Assembly: GCA_023428025.1 (NCBI GenBank)
Contig: JAEYZN010000026.1
Location: 1-33,456 of the forward strand
Reading direction: 5' to 3'
Length of the DNA: 33,456 bases
From: Bacillota bacterium
GTDB taxonomy: Bacteria; Bacillota; Clostridia; Christensenellales; SZUA-584
Shown here: one piece after another, positions 16,664 to 24,225 of the stretch
Layout: each line of letters begins with the position of its first letter
Position numbering within the stretch: position 1 is the first letter of the stretch
Made by a program: the position numbers and the translations under genes
The notes under the pieces: generated by a model
What the model saw: the letters and a program-made list of their open reading frames with translations, nothing else
Databases searched by the model: none
What the model was told of the DNA's origin: nothing

Positions 16664-16691
16664 CCGCTGCGGCAATCGCGGCGGTTTTTTT
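16664..16691 (+). terminator. rpsO-pnp operon terminator
   Basis: CCGCTGCG (16664-16671) and CGCGGCGG (16677-16684) form an 8-bp stem (one G-U) with a GCAAT loop, followed by seven T residues. It marks the end of the conserved core region. Confidence 0.88.
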
Positions 16692-16748
16692 GTAGTCTTG
16701 AATTGAATATACACTGTAAGTGCAACAGATAAAGAAGTGACCCAATGT

Positions 16749-16799
16749 AAGGAATCCAATAGAATAGTGTTTGCGAAGACAGCTATGAAAGGAATCCAA
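16749..16799 (+). repeat. Two copies of an 11-bp direct repeat, 40 bp apart
   Basis: AAGGAATCCAA occurs at 16749-16759 and again at 16789-16799, just before the transposase-like ATG at 16804. It is probably part of the IS end and leader region; its function is unknown. Confidence 0.6.
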
Positions 16800-16803
16800 A
16801 CCA

Positions 16804-16896
16804 ATGAGTCACTACCACCATCTTAGCATTGATGAGCGAGAAAAAATACTCCTTCTATTCGTGGCGAAAAACAGTTTATGAACCATTGCAGCAATC
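16804..16896 (+). pseudogene. Broken N-terminus of an IS30-family transposase
   Basis: From ATG 16804 the translation begins MSHYHHLSIDEREKILLLF, the characteristic N-terminus of clostridial IS30-family transposases, and continues to a TGA at 16879-16881. Reading on in the same frame gives TIAAI, matching the family's next helix (S-x-R-x-IA-x), and the TGA sits where a CGA arginine codon would be expected, so a single C-to-T change explains the stop. After ~16896 similarity ends and the remaining ~90 % of a transposase is absent. Confidence 0.7.
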
Positions 16897-17134
16897 CGCA
16901 CTCAACTCCAGGAAGACCAGGTAACCGATCAGATCAGCATGAAGGAACACATGGACCCTTTTGACATTGGGAATATTAAGCCCGTTAGAAAATAGCTCTA
17001 TAAGCACGCCCAGGGTTTCATATCTATAAATGAGAAGGGTACCAGCAGCATGCCGGAGGGCTATATTGCTCAGTATTGTTGATCTTACAACATCCAGACA
17101 AACAGAATTTTGCCGATGAATCCGATAAAATCTG
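16897..17134. other. AT-rich junction without recognisable genes
   Basis: No gene, promoter or terminator can be supported here. Open frames on the minus strand are short and do not resemble any protein family I recognise. The only structure seen is a small inverted repeat (TGTTG 17077-17081, CAACA 17088-17092). The stretch is probably degraded DNA left by insertion and deletion between the core genome and the catabolic cluster. Confidence 0.5.
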
Positions 17135-17163
17135 TTGACAAAGCAGAACATAAAGCATATAAT
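17135..17163 (+). promoter_or_regulatory. Perfect-consensus sigma-A promoter for the SorC-type regulator
   Basis: TTGACA (17135-17140), exactly 17 bases, TATAAT (17158-17163). Every position matches the consensus. The predicted start near 17170 leaves a ~200-base leader ahead of the gene at 17371, which contains operator-like repeats and an eight-T run (17245-17252) without a convincing stem. Confidence 0.85.
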
Positions 17164-17186
17164 CATTGTAACAGATGACCAATAGA

Positions 17187-17275
17187 TGCACAAATGTGCA
17201 GAACGTTGATAACCAAACATGGCAGTCACCGAAATGTTCACCCCTTTTTTTTACCCGAACTTGAACAAATGTGCG
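17187..17275 (+). promoter_or_regulatory. Pair of operator-like repeats in the regulator leader
   Basis: TGCACAAATGTGCA at 17187-17200 is a perfect 6-2-6 palindrome. A related copy, TGAACAAATGTGCG, lies at 17262-17275, and both continue with a purine then GAA. A shorter match (TGAACAAAT, ~18534-18542) occurs before the next operon. They lie just downstream of the promoter, a natural place for negative autoregulation. Confidence 0.5.
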
Positions 17276-17370
17276 GAAGTTGGACGAATGACCGAACAAC
17301 AAAATGATGCTATTTCAGTCACCAGAATAAAAGTGTACAATTACAGAAAAAACTTAAGGAGCCGGAACTC

Positions 17371-18324
17371 ATGGATGAGCTAAAGGTCATGATAACCAAA
17401 ATCGCATGGTTATATTACATCAATGATTGTACACAACAGGAAATCGCTGATGAATTGAATCTATCTCGGACAAAAGTAACAAGATATCTTCAACAGGCAA
17501 AAAACCTTGGTATCGTAAAAGTCAGCGTTTCACTGGAACACGGATTCTGTTTCGAGAAGGAGATTTTACTACGAGATATATTGGGGTTACAAAAAGTGTC
17601 GGTTATCCCCTCTGGGGGCAAGAATATGGAAGCAGAGCACGGTCTGGGTATTGCGGGAGCTCTGCGCATGAACAATCTGCTCACTGAGAACGATATCGTA
17701 GGGGCGGCCTGGGGCAAATCCTTATATAGCGTGGCAAAGAATTTGAAGCCTGTCAGGCAGAAGGATGGAAAACAGATTCAGGTCGTTCAGCTTATGGGAG
17801 GGCTTTCCACCAGCGACAAGTTCAATCCTGAAGAAGTCGTCAAAATGATCGCCAGCCGGTTGGGTGCCCAGGGCAACTGGATGAACATGCCGGCCATTGT
17901 CAGCTCGAAGGAAGCCAGAGATGTATTGATGAATGACGAGATGATCGCCCAGGTATTTAATAAAACCAAGACCTGTACAGTGTGTATGCTGGGACTTGGA
18001 GACCTGACTGAGACCTCTTCGCTTTATTTGACAGGCTCGTTTAACAGACAGGATCTTGATGAACTGAGCAAGGCCGGCGCTGTAGGGGATATTATCTCAC
18101 GGCCCTTTGATATAAACGGGATGCCTGTAACGACCTCGCTGTCTGAAAGGATCATCGCGATAACGCTTGAGGAGATCAAGATGATACCAAAGAGAATTAC
18201 ATTTGCCGTCGGCCAGAAGAAAATCAAGCCAATTATCGGAGCGGCACGGGGCGGCTACATCAATGAATTGATTACAGATGAAGATACTGCAGATGGAATC
18301 ATAAGGTTCTTGGAAACTCAATAG
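17371..18324 (+). CDS. SorC/DeoR-type sugar-binding transcriptional regulator
   Basis: A 317-residue regulator. Residues ~5-55 form a winged helix-turn-helix (CTQQEIADELNLSRTKVTRYLQQAKNLGIVKV). Residues ~60-315 are a SorC-type effector domain with a ribose-isomerase-like fold, recognised by VGAAWGKSLYSVAKNL, QVVQLMGG, and the C-terminal segment GAARGGYINELITDEDTA. Proteins of this family sense phosphorylated sugars or polyols and control the adjoining catabolic operon, as activators or repressors. AAGGAG lies 9 bases before ATG 17371. It is lower in GC than the genes to its left. Its own promoter is consensus while none is obvious for the downstream operon, which would suit an activator role. 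The effector is probably an intermediate of the pathway at 18.6-33.4 kb. Confidence 0.9.
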   Translation: MDELKVMITKIAWLYYINDCTQQEIADELNLSRTKVTRYLQQAKNLGIVKVSVSLEHGFCFEKEILLRDILGLQKVSVIPSGGKNMEAEHGLGIAGALRMNNLLTENDIVGAAWGKSLYSVAKNLKPVRQKDGKQIQVVQLMGGLSTSDKFNPEEVVKMIASRLGAQGNWMNMPAIVSSKEARDVLMNDEMIAQVFNKTKTCTVCMLGLGDLTETSSLYLTGSFNRQDLDELSKAGAVGDIISRPFDINGMPVTTSLSERIIAITLEEIKMIPKRITFAVGQKKIKPIIGAARGGYINELITDEDTADGIIRFLETQ

Positions 18325-18347
18325 ATTGTATACACCTGAGTAGGAGC

Positions 18348-18594
18348 GTCACTGTCTGAATGCGGATATGAATTATCGGCAGGTGTATTAGGTTTTGCCA
18401 AAAACAGGAAGGGCAGAGATGAGGGATTCATTATCGGAGTGATATATGAGTGCGGCTGCATCAATGTGCCGAAACAAATGAAGATAATGTAACGGGTATA
18501 TAAAACCCTGACGCTCAACAATAGTTTAAGACCTGAACAAATAATGTCACTAAATAATGCGGATATGTAAATATCGGTATCTGTATTAAGTTTT
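18348..18594 (+). repeat. Imperfect ~50-bp direct repeat before the dehydrogenase operon
   Basis: Copy A (18348-18397) and copy B (18546-18594) share, in order, GTCACT, AATGCGGATATG, an A/T-rich gap with TATCGG, TGTATTA and GTTTT, and are about 198 bases apart. Copy B ends just before the ribosome site of the first gene (18622). The 150 bases between hold no gene; a small GGGT...ACCC hairpin and a fragment of the regulator-leader motif (TGAACAAAT) are visible. Two such sites could be regulator-binding elements or the scar of a duplication. No consensus promoter or sigma-54 box was found here. Confidence 0.6.
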
Positions 18595-18621
18595 ATTAAA
18601 TTTAGGAGAAGGGAATTAAGA

Positions 18622-19578
18622 ATGACACTTGATAAGGCGACTATGGGCAACATGCTTTTGAAGATGCTTCATACCCGGAAATTTGAAGAGAAGGTGGCTT
18701 ACTTCTTTTCCATGGGTATGGTTCATGGAACCACGCATCTTTATGTGGGTGAAGAAGCGTCGGCTACAGGCGTTTGCGCGGCTCTGGAGCCGCAGGACCT
18801 GATCACGAGCACACATCGCGGACACGGACAATGCATCAGCAAGGGTATCGATCTCAACAAGATGATGGCTGAGCTGCTGGGTAAGGAGACAGGGTACTGC
18901 AAAGGCAAGGGCGGTTCCATGCATATTGCCGATCTGGATCATGGAAATCTGGGCGCAAATGGCGTCGTGGGCGGTGGGCACTGCCTGGCCGTCGGTGCGG
19001 CGCTGACCACCGTCATGAAGAGGATCGACAGGATTGTGGCCTGCTTCTTTGGCGACGGCGCCTCCAATGAGGGGAGCTTTCACGAAGCCTTGAACCTGGC
19101 TTCAGTTTGGAAACTGCCGGTGCTGTTTGTCTGTGAGGAAAACGGATATGGCATGTCGATGTCGTGCAAACGCGCCATGAATATAGAAGATATCGCAGTC
19201 CGCGCCGCGGCCTACGGCATGCGCGGGGAAACGGTGGACGGAAATGACGTGCTCAAGGTTTATGAAGCGGCCAAAGAAGCGCGGGAACATGTCAAAGAGA
19301 ACGGCCCAATGCTGCTGGTTCTGAAAACATACAGGATATTGGGGCATTCGAAAAGCGATGCGAATGTGTACAGGACCAAAGAAGAGATAAAAGAGTGGAA
19401 GGAGAAGGACCCCATCAGACGGTTCAAGGAATACCTTCTCAACAACAAAATATTCACGAAGCAGGAAATCGAGGCGATAGAGGCCCAGGCAACGCGGGAC
19501 ATTGAAGCTGCCGTTCAGTTTGCGCAGGCAAGCGATTATCCGTCACTGGACACAATTCTGGACGACGTGTACGCATAA
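18622..19578 (+). CDS. acoA: Acetoin-dehydrogenase-type E1 component, alpha subunit
   Basis: A 318-residue thiamine-diphosphate-dependent subunit, the length of acetoin dehydrogenase (AcoA) alpha chains and shorter than most pyruvate dehydrogenase alpha chains. The thiamine-diphosphate motif is GDGASNEG (from residue 144) closing at Asn174 (CEENGYG). Active-site histidines are in STHRGHGQ (64-70), and KGKGGSMHIAD (94-104) is conserved. With the beta subunit it would cleave an acyloin or 2-oxo acid and pass the acyl group to the E2 lipoyl arm. The start at 18622 follows an AGGAGAAGGG site. It is first in the 14-gene cluster. The true substrate is unknown; acetoin is the default by homology, but the sugar-catabolic setting argues for something related. 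Confidence 0.9.
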   Translation: MTLDKATMGNMLLKMLHTRKFEEKVAYFFSMGMVHGTTHLYVGEEASATGVCAALEPQDLITSTHRGHGQCISKGIDLNKMMAELLGKETGYCKGKGGSMHIADLDHGNLGANGVVGGGHCLAVGAALTTVMKRIDRIVACFFGDGASNEGSFHEALNLASVWKLPVLFVCEENGYGMSMSCKRAMNIEDIAVRAAAYGMRGETVDGNDVLKVYEAAKEAREHVKENGPMLLVLKTYRILGHSKSDANVYRTKEEIKEWKEKDPIRRFKEYLLNNKIFTKQEIEAIEAQATRDIEAAVQFAQASDYPSLDTILDDVYA

Positions 19579-19612
19579 CAGAACGGTTTGGGCTTTCGAA
19601 AGGAGACATTCA

Positions 19613-20596
19613 ATGGCTGACAGAGAGATGACATATGCAAATGCGATAAAGGAAGCAATGTGCGAGGAAATGCGCCGTGACGAGAACGTGTTTCTGCTTG
19701 GCGAGGACGTGGGACGGTACGGCGGCGCGTTTGGCGTTTCGGTGGGTATGTTTGAGGAGTTCGGGGAAGAGCGGGTCAGAGATACGCCGATCTCCGAAGC
19801 GGCAATCGCCGGCGCGGCGGCCGGCGCGGCGGTGACAGGAATGCGCCCGATCGCGGAGATCATGTTCAGCGATTTTACGACCATCGCGATGGACCAGCTT
19901 GTCAATCAGGCGGCCAAAATGCGATACATGTTCGGCGGCAAGGCAAAAGTGCCGATGGTTCTGAGGACGCCGGGCGGCTCCGGAACAGGCGCGGCGGCGC
20001 AGCACAGCCAGAGTCTTGAAGCCTGGTTCTGCCATGTGCCGGGCCTGAAGGTGGTTATCCCTTCGACGCCATATGATGCGAAGGGCCTGCTGAAGGCGGC
20101 GATTCGGGACGACAACCCGGTTATGTTCATCGAGCAAAAGCTTTTATACAGAAGAAAAGGCCTGGTGCCGGAAGAGGAGTACGTGATCCCCCTGGGCCAA
20201 GCGGATGTCAAGCTTACGGGGACTGACCTCACCATCATAACGTATGGGAGAATGGTGCCATTGTGTCTTGAGGTGGCGGATCATTTCGCCAAAGAGGGGG
20301 TCAGCATCGAGGTGGTGGACCCGCGTACCTTGGTGCCGCTTGATAAGGAGACGATCATAGAGTCGGCGAAAAAAACGGGGCGTGTGCTGGTTGTCCATGA
20401 GGCGTGCAAGACCGGCGGGTATGGTGCGGAGATCGCATCAGCCATCACGGAAAGCGAAGCGTTCCTCTATCTGGATGCTCCTATCAGAAGGGAATGCGGG
20501 TTGGACGTGCCGATACCCTATTGCCCGGAGCTCGAAAAAAATGCGGTGCCAACGCTGGATAAGGTGACGCAGGCTGTTCGAGAACTTTTAAGGTAG
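19613..20596 (+). CDS. acoB: Acetoin-dehydrogenase-type E1 component, beta subunit
   Basis: A 327-residue transketolase-like beta subunit. The catalytic glutamate lies in DTPISEAAIAG, the loop GGSGTGAAAQHSQSLEAW carries the conserved histidine, and the C-terminal domain has VDPRTLVPLDKETI and HEACKTGGYGAEIA. Length is normal. The open frame extends 37 codons upstream into the alpha gene, but ATG 19613 with AAGGAG shortly before it gives the family N-terminus (MTYANAIKEAM after five residues). It lies 34 bases after acoA and works with it as an alpha2beta2 E1. Confidence 0.93.
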   Translation: MADREMTYANAIKEAMCEEMRRDENVFLLGEDVGRYGGAFGVSVGMFEEFGEERVRDTPISEAAIAGAAAGAAVTGMRPIAEIMFSDFTTIAMDQLVNQAAKMRYMFGGKAKVPMVLRTPGGSGTGAAAQHSQSLEAWFCHVPGLKVVIPSTPYDAKGLLKAAIRDDNPVMFIEQKLLYRRKGLVPEEEYVIPLGQADVKLTGTDLTIITYGRMVPLCLEVADHFAKEGVSIEVVDPRTLVPLDKETIIESAKKTGRVLVVHEACKTGGYGAEIASAITESEAFLYLDAPIRRECGLDVPIPYCPELEKNAVPTLDKVTQAVRELLR

Positions 20597-20606
20597 GTGT
20601 GACGAG

Positions 20607-21896
20607 TTGGCAGAGAAGATCATTATGCCCAAAGCGGGCATGGCAATGGAAGAGGGAAAGATCGTCAAATGGCTCATCAGCGTGGGCGACAAGGTTGAAC
20701 AGGGAGCCCCGCTGCTCGAAATCGAGACGGATAAGGTCAACATGGAGGTGGAAGCGACAGCTTCCGGCACACTGCTCAAAATACTCGCCGAAGAGGGCGA
20801 CGTCATCCCCGTCACGCAGGCGATCGGGTATATCGGGACGCCGGGCGAGGACATTGACGAGCAGGCCTTGCCCGTAGCCAACGTAAGACCGGCAGATAAG
20901 GCGGAGGAAAAGCACGTTCTCAATGCCGTGAAGCTCGACAGAACAGCGAAGATTCCGGCGACACCGCTCGCGAAGACACTGGCCAGGCGGCACAACATCC
21001 TCCTGAGTGATGTGACGGCAAGCGGTTTCTACGGCGAGGTCAAGGCCAGAGATATCAAGCTGTCCCGCGTTAAGGCAACACCTTTGGCGAAGAGAATCGC
21101 GGAAGATGCGGATATCCGCCTGAGCGATGTAAGGCCGCAAGAGGGCCGGATATTCAGCAAGGATGTTCAAGCGCTGATATCGCAGCCGCAAAGAAAAGCC
21201 GCGGCACTGGACGGAGATGTGACAAAGCCGCTGTCCGGCATGAGAAACACCATTGCGGCGAGGATGCTGGAGAGTCATATACAGATTCCGCCGGTGACCT
21301 TGGATACCAAAGCGGATGTGACGGGGCTGCTGCTGGCGCGAAAGAAGCAGAACGAAAAACACAAGGTGACGATTAACGATTATGTGGTGCAGGCCTGCGC
21401 CCGGGCGCTTGCCGAAATGCCGGAGATGAATGTCAGCTTTGCCGGTAACAGCCTTGTATATCATAGACACATCAATATCGGTATTGCGGTGGCGCTGGAC
21501 AACGGGCTGATCGTACCGGTAATCCATAACACGGACCGCTATAGTCTGGAAGGCATTGCGGACACCGTGAAGGAGCTGGCGGACAAAGCCAGAAACGGGA
21601 AGCTTTCGCCGGACGAATACACAGGCGGAACATTTACGATCAGCAACCTTGGGAAATACGGCATCACATTCTTTACCCCGATCATCAATCAGCCGGAGAG
21701 CATGATACTGGGCGTGTGTGCGGTGGAAAAGGTCCTTAAGATGGAGGACGGGCACCTGTTTAACCGGGACATCATGGGATTATCGCTGACCTTCGACCAC
21801 AGAGCGCACGACGGAGCCTCGGCAGCCGTGTTCCTGAAGAGGATCGTGGAACTGCTGGAGAGCGTGAACCAGGGAGGGGACACGGATGGCAAGTGA
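20607..21896 (+). CDS. acoC: E2 lipoyl acyltransferase with two E3/E1-binding-like domains
   Basis: The 429-residue core of the complex transfers the acyl group from lipoyl-lysine to CoA. Residues 1-78 are a lipoyl domain with modified Lys43 (EIETDKVNMEV). Residues ~113-151 and ~155-190 both resemble peripheral subunit-binding domains (PATPLAKTLARRHNILLSDV and ATPLAKRIAEDADIRLSDV). Residues ~205-425 are the chloramphenicol-acetyltransferase-like catalytic domain with the FDHRAHDGASAA motif (His398, Asp402). The start is TTG 20607, 10 bases after acoB; ATG 20625 would cut into the lipoyl domain. The last 11 bases overlap the E3 gene. Lipoylation would need a ligase or LipA/LipB from elsewhere; none is seen here. 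Confidence 0.92.
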   Translation: MAEKIIMPKAGMAMEEGKIVKWLISVGDKVEQGAPLLEIETDKVNMEVEATASGTLLKILAEEGDVIPVTQAIGYIGTPGEDIDEQALPVANVRPADKAEEKHVLNAVKLDRTAKIPATPLAKTLARRHNILLSDVTASGFYGEVKARDIKLSRVKATPLAKRIAEDADIRLSDVRPQEGRIFSKDVQALISQPQRKAAALDGDVTKPLSGMRNTIAARMLESHIQIPPVTLDTKADVTGLLLARKKQNEKHKVTINDYVVQACARALAEMPEMNVSFAGNSLVYHRHINIGIAVALDNGLIVPVIHNTDRYSLEGIADTVKELADKARNGKLSPDEYTGGTFTISNLGKYGITFFTPIINQPESMILGVCAVEKVLKMEDGHLFNRDIMGLSLTFDHRAHDGASAAVFLKRIVELLESVNQGGDTDGK

Positions 21897-23556
21897 AGTG
21901 ATCATGCCCAAGGCCGGTATGGCGATGGAGGAAGGAAAAATCGTCAGATGGCTGGCCAGGGAAGGGCAGAAGGTGGAACAGGGCGAGCCCCTGCTTGAGA
22001 TCGAAACAGACAAGGTAAACATGGAGGTGGAATCCACTGCGTCCGGCGTACTGCTGAAGATCGTGGCGCAGGAGGGAGACATCGTTCCGGTAACACAGGT
22101 CATCGGGTATATCGGAGCGGAGGGCGAGCCCTGCGGGGAAGATAAGCCGGCCAGGAAGGCTGAGAATACAGTGGGCCAGAACCAGGATGCTGAGTATGAC
22201 GTTTTTGTGATTGGGGGGGGACCGGCCGGCTATGTGGCGGCGATCAAAGCGGCACAGCTGGGCGGCAAGGTGGCGTTGGCCGAGAAGGACACGGTGGGCG
22301 GCACCTGCCTGAACCGTGGCTGTATACCCACCAAAACATACCTCAAAAGCGCTGAAATTTTAAGCCGGATCACGTCGTCGGCGTACAGAGGCATCGTCGT
22401 GGATAAAAGCGCCGTCACCTTCGACATGAAACAGGCCAAAAAGAGCAAGGATGATGTGGTGACGCGCCTGACCAACGGCGTGAAAGGCCTTTTAAAAAGT
22501 AACGGCGTCACGGTGATCCAGGGAACAGGCGTCGCAAAAACCGCCGGAACGGTGGCGGTCGGCGACAAGACATATGCCTGCAGAAGCATCATTTTCGCCG
22601 GTGGGAGCATTCCGGGCCGGATCGGTATCCCGGGTATCGATTCAAAGCTGGTGCTGACGAGCGATGAGGCGCTGGAACTCGAGGAAGTCCCCGCGCGCCT
22701 GACGGTCATCGGCGGCGGTGTGATCGGTGTGGAACTAGGGCTGGCCTTTTCGGAGTTTGGCAGCAACGTAACGATTATCGAAATGATGGACAGAATCGTT
22801 CCCAGCATGGATGAGGAGGTCTCCGCCGCGCTGGCTCAGGAGCTGAAAAAGAAGGGCGTGACAATCATGACGTCCGCCCGGTTGCAACAGATAACAGAGA
22901 CGGCAAAGGGCCTTAGCTTGGAGCTGGACGACGGAACGGTGATTGAAGCGGACAAGGCGCTGCTGTCTATCGGAAGAAAGCCGGATCTGTCCGGGATCGA
23001 ACCACTGGGCGTCGCAGTGGAAAAGGGCCGGGTCAGAGTGGATGAGCACATGCAGACAAGCGTGCCCAACGTCTATGCACCCGGAGATGTCAACGGATTA
23101 TGCATGCTCGCCCACGCGGCGTTCAAGATGGGCGAAGTGGCTGCGGAAAACGCGCTGGGCGGTCATGCGGCGTTTGAGGCGAAGAACATCCCTTCGTGCA
23201 TTTATACAAATCCTGAGGTGGGCGCTATTGGGCTTACGGAAGAGCAGGCGGCGCAGAGCCACGACATTCAGGCGGGGCGGTTCCCGTTTGGCGCGAATGG
23301 CCGGGCGCTGGCGTCGGGCGAAGGCAGCGGCTTTGTCAAGGTGATCAGCGACAAGAAGTATGGTGAGATATTGGGAGTTCATATTGTAGGCGCAGGCGCG
23401 ACCGAGATGATCAACGAGGCATCGGCGTTGATGCACATGGAAGTGACGGTGGATGAGCTTATGAACATTGTCCACGGTCATCCGACATTCTCTGAATGCT
23501 TGTATGAAGCGGGGGCGGACGCCGCCGGAAAATGTATTCACCTTCCAAAGAAATAA
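21886..23556 (+). CDS. lpdA: E3 dihydrolipoamide dehydrogenase with N-terminal lipoyl domain
   Basis: A 556-residue flavoprotein that re-oxidises dihydrolipoyl groups and makes NADH. Residues 1-80 form a lipoyl domain (Lys43 in EIETDKVNMEV) highly similar to that of the E2. A linker (~82-102) precedes the FAD motif VIGGGPAGYVAA, the redox pair Cys141/Cys146 (GGTCLNRGCIPTK), the NAD motif VIGGGVIGVELG, and the C-terminal HGHPTFSE active-site base. E3 with its own lipoyl domain is known in several Gram-positive and acetoin-type systems. A run of eight G residues at 22213-22220 encodes the FAD motif. The gene is coupled to acoC by the 11-base overlap. Confidence 0.94.
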   Translation: MASEVIMPKAGMAMEEGKIVRWLAREGQKVEQGEPLLEIETDKVNMEVESTASGVLLKIVAQEGDIVPVTQVIGYIGAEGEPCGEDKPARKAENTVGQNQDAEYDVFVIGGGPAGYVAAIKAAQLGGKVALAEKDTVGGTCLNRGCIPTKTYLKSAEILSRITSSAYRGIVVDKSAVTFDMKQAKKSKDDVVTRLTNGVKGLLKSNGVTVIQGTGVAKTAGTVAVGDKTYACRSIIFAGGSIPGRIGIPGIDSKLVLTSDEALELEEVPARLTVIGGGVIGVELGLAFSEFGSNVTIIEMMDRIVPSMDEEVSAALAQELKKKGVTIMTSARLQQITETAKGLSLELDDGTVIEADKALLSIGRKPDLSGIEPLGVAVEKGRVRVDEHMQTSVPNVYAPGDVNGLCMLAHAAFKMGEVAAENALGGHAAFEAKNIPSCIYTNPEVGAIGLTEEQAAQSHDIQAGRFPFGANGRALASGEGSGFVKVISDKKYGEILGVHIVGAGATEMINEASALMHMEVTVDELMNIVHGHPTFSECLYEAGADAAGKCIHLPKK

Positions 23557-23574
23557 GACAGCGAGGTAGCTTGC

Positions 23575-24225
23575 ATGAGTGTCAAAATAAGCGCTTCAAT
23601 TTTATCAGCAAACTTTTTAAAGCTGGGAGATGAACTGAAAAGGGCGGAACAGGCTGGCTGCGATTATATCCATGTGGACGTGATGGACGGCAATTATGTA
23701 GGGAATCTGGCGATCGGCCTTTGTGTGGCCAAGTGGCTTAAACAGGGAACCAAGCTGAGACTGGACGCGCACCTGGCCATGCAGAACCCACAATTATATA
23801 TTGGAGCGTTTGCGGAAGCGGGAATGGATGCCATATTGTTTCATCCCGAATCATACCCTCACCATTACAGGCTTATCGAACAGATACGTAAGCAAGGCAT
23901 GCTGGCAGGGATTGCACTGTCCCCGTCGATCAGCCTGGAATGTGTCAAAAACCTGTTGCCCGAAATGGATATCATCGATCAACTGGCTGTGGATGCGGGG
24001 TTCCCAAACCAGAAGTTCATCTCCATCGTCAATCAAAAGATAATCGCGCTCAAACGGTTGAGGGAGGAATTTGGCTACAAATATGAAATTCAGACAGACG
24101 GCGGTATAAACCTGGAGACGGCGAAAGCTGCGGTTGAGGCAGGTGTTGACGTGCTGGTATCCGGCTCCACGCTATTTGAAAGCGATGATATGGCTGAGGC
24201 CGTACGAAACATGAAGGGAGAATGA
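23575..24225 (+). CDS. Ribulose-phosphate-3-epimerase family enzyme
   Basis: A 216-residue TIM-barrel epimerase that swaps C3 stereochemistry of a ketose phosphate (ribulose-5-P, allulose-6-P or similar). Metal and catalytic residues are present: His33 and Asp35 (YIHVDVMDG), His66 (LDAHLAM) and Asp175 (IQTDGGI). The phosphate/substrate loop differs from housekeeping Rpe: where those read roughly V-N-P-G-F-G-G-Q, this has VDAGFPNQ (139-146), and the HLM-type motif reads HLAM. This suggests a dedicated substrate rather than the pentose-phosphate pathway enzyme. It starts 18 bases after the E3 gene and overlaps the next gene by 4 bases. Confidence 0.88.
   Translation: MSVKISASILSANFLKLGDELKRAEQAGCDYIHVDVMDGNYVGNLAIGLCVAKWLKQGTKLRLDAHLAMQNPQLYIGAFAEAGMDAILFHPESYPHHYRLIEQIRKQGMLAGIALSPSISLECVKNLLPEMDIIDQLAVDAGFPNQKFISIVNQKIIALKRLREEFGYKYEIQTDGGINLETAKAAVEAGVDVLVSGSTLFESDDMAEAVRNMKGE

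Larger units (their letters stand above)
16711..16896 (+). mobile_element. Left-end remnant of an IS30-family insertion sequence
   Basis: The stretch upstream of and including the broken transposase start looks like the left end of an IS30-family element. The sequence TGTAAGTGCAACA (16715-16727) resembles, on the other strand, the TGTTGCACTT-like ends of that family. That terminus assignment is weak. No matching right end or target duplication was found, so only a fragment remains. Confidence 0.4.

Noticed and set aside
17231..17252. A terminator or attenuator at the eight-T run in the regulator leader
   Set aside because: Only a 5-bp stem with a 13-base loop can be drawn, and it is separated from the T run by six bases.
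16897..17370. Right end and target duplication of the IS30-type element
   Set aside because: No inverted copy of the supposed left end was found before the regulator gene; only a fragment can be claimed.
18325..18621. A sigma-54 promoter for the aco-type operon, as in some acetoin operons
   Set aside because: No GG/GC pair with the -24/-12 layout was found, and the neighbouring regulator is SorC-type rather than an AcoR-like sigma-54 activator.
18622..23556. Reading the E1-E2-E3 genes as an ordinary pyruvate dehydrogenase complex
   Set aside because: The E1 alpha length and the E3 with lipoyl domain fit acetoin-type systems better, PFOR is present for pyruvate, and the setting is sugar catabolism. 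It is kept as an alternative, not the main call.
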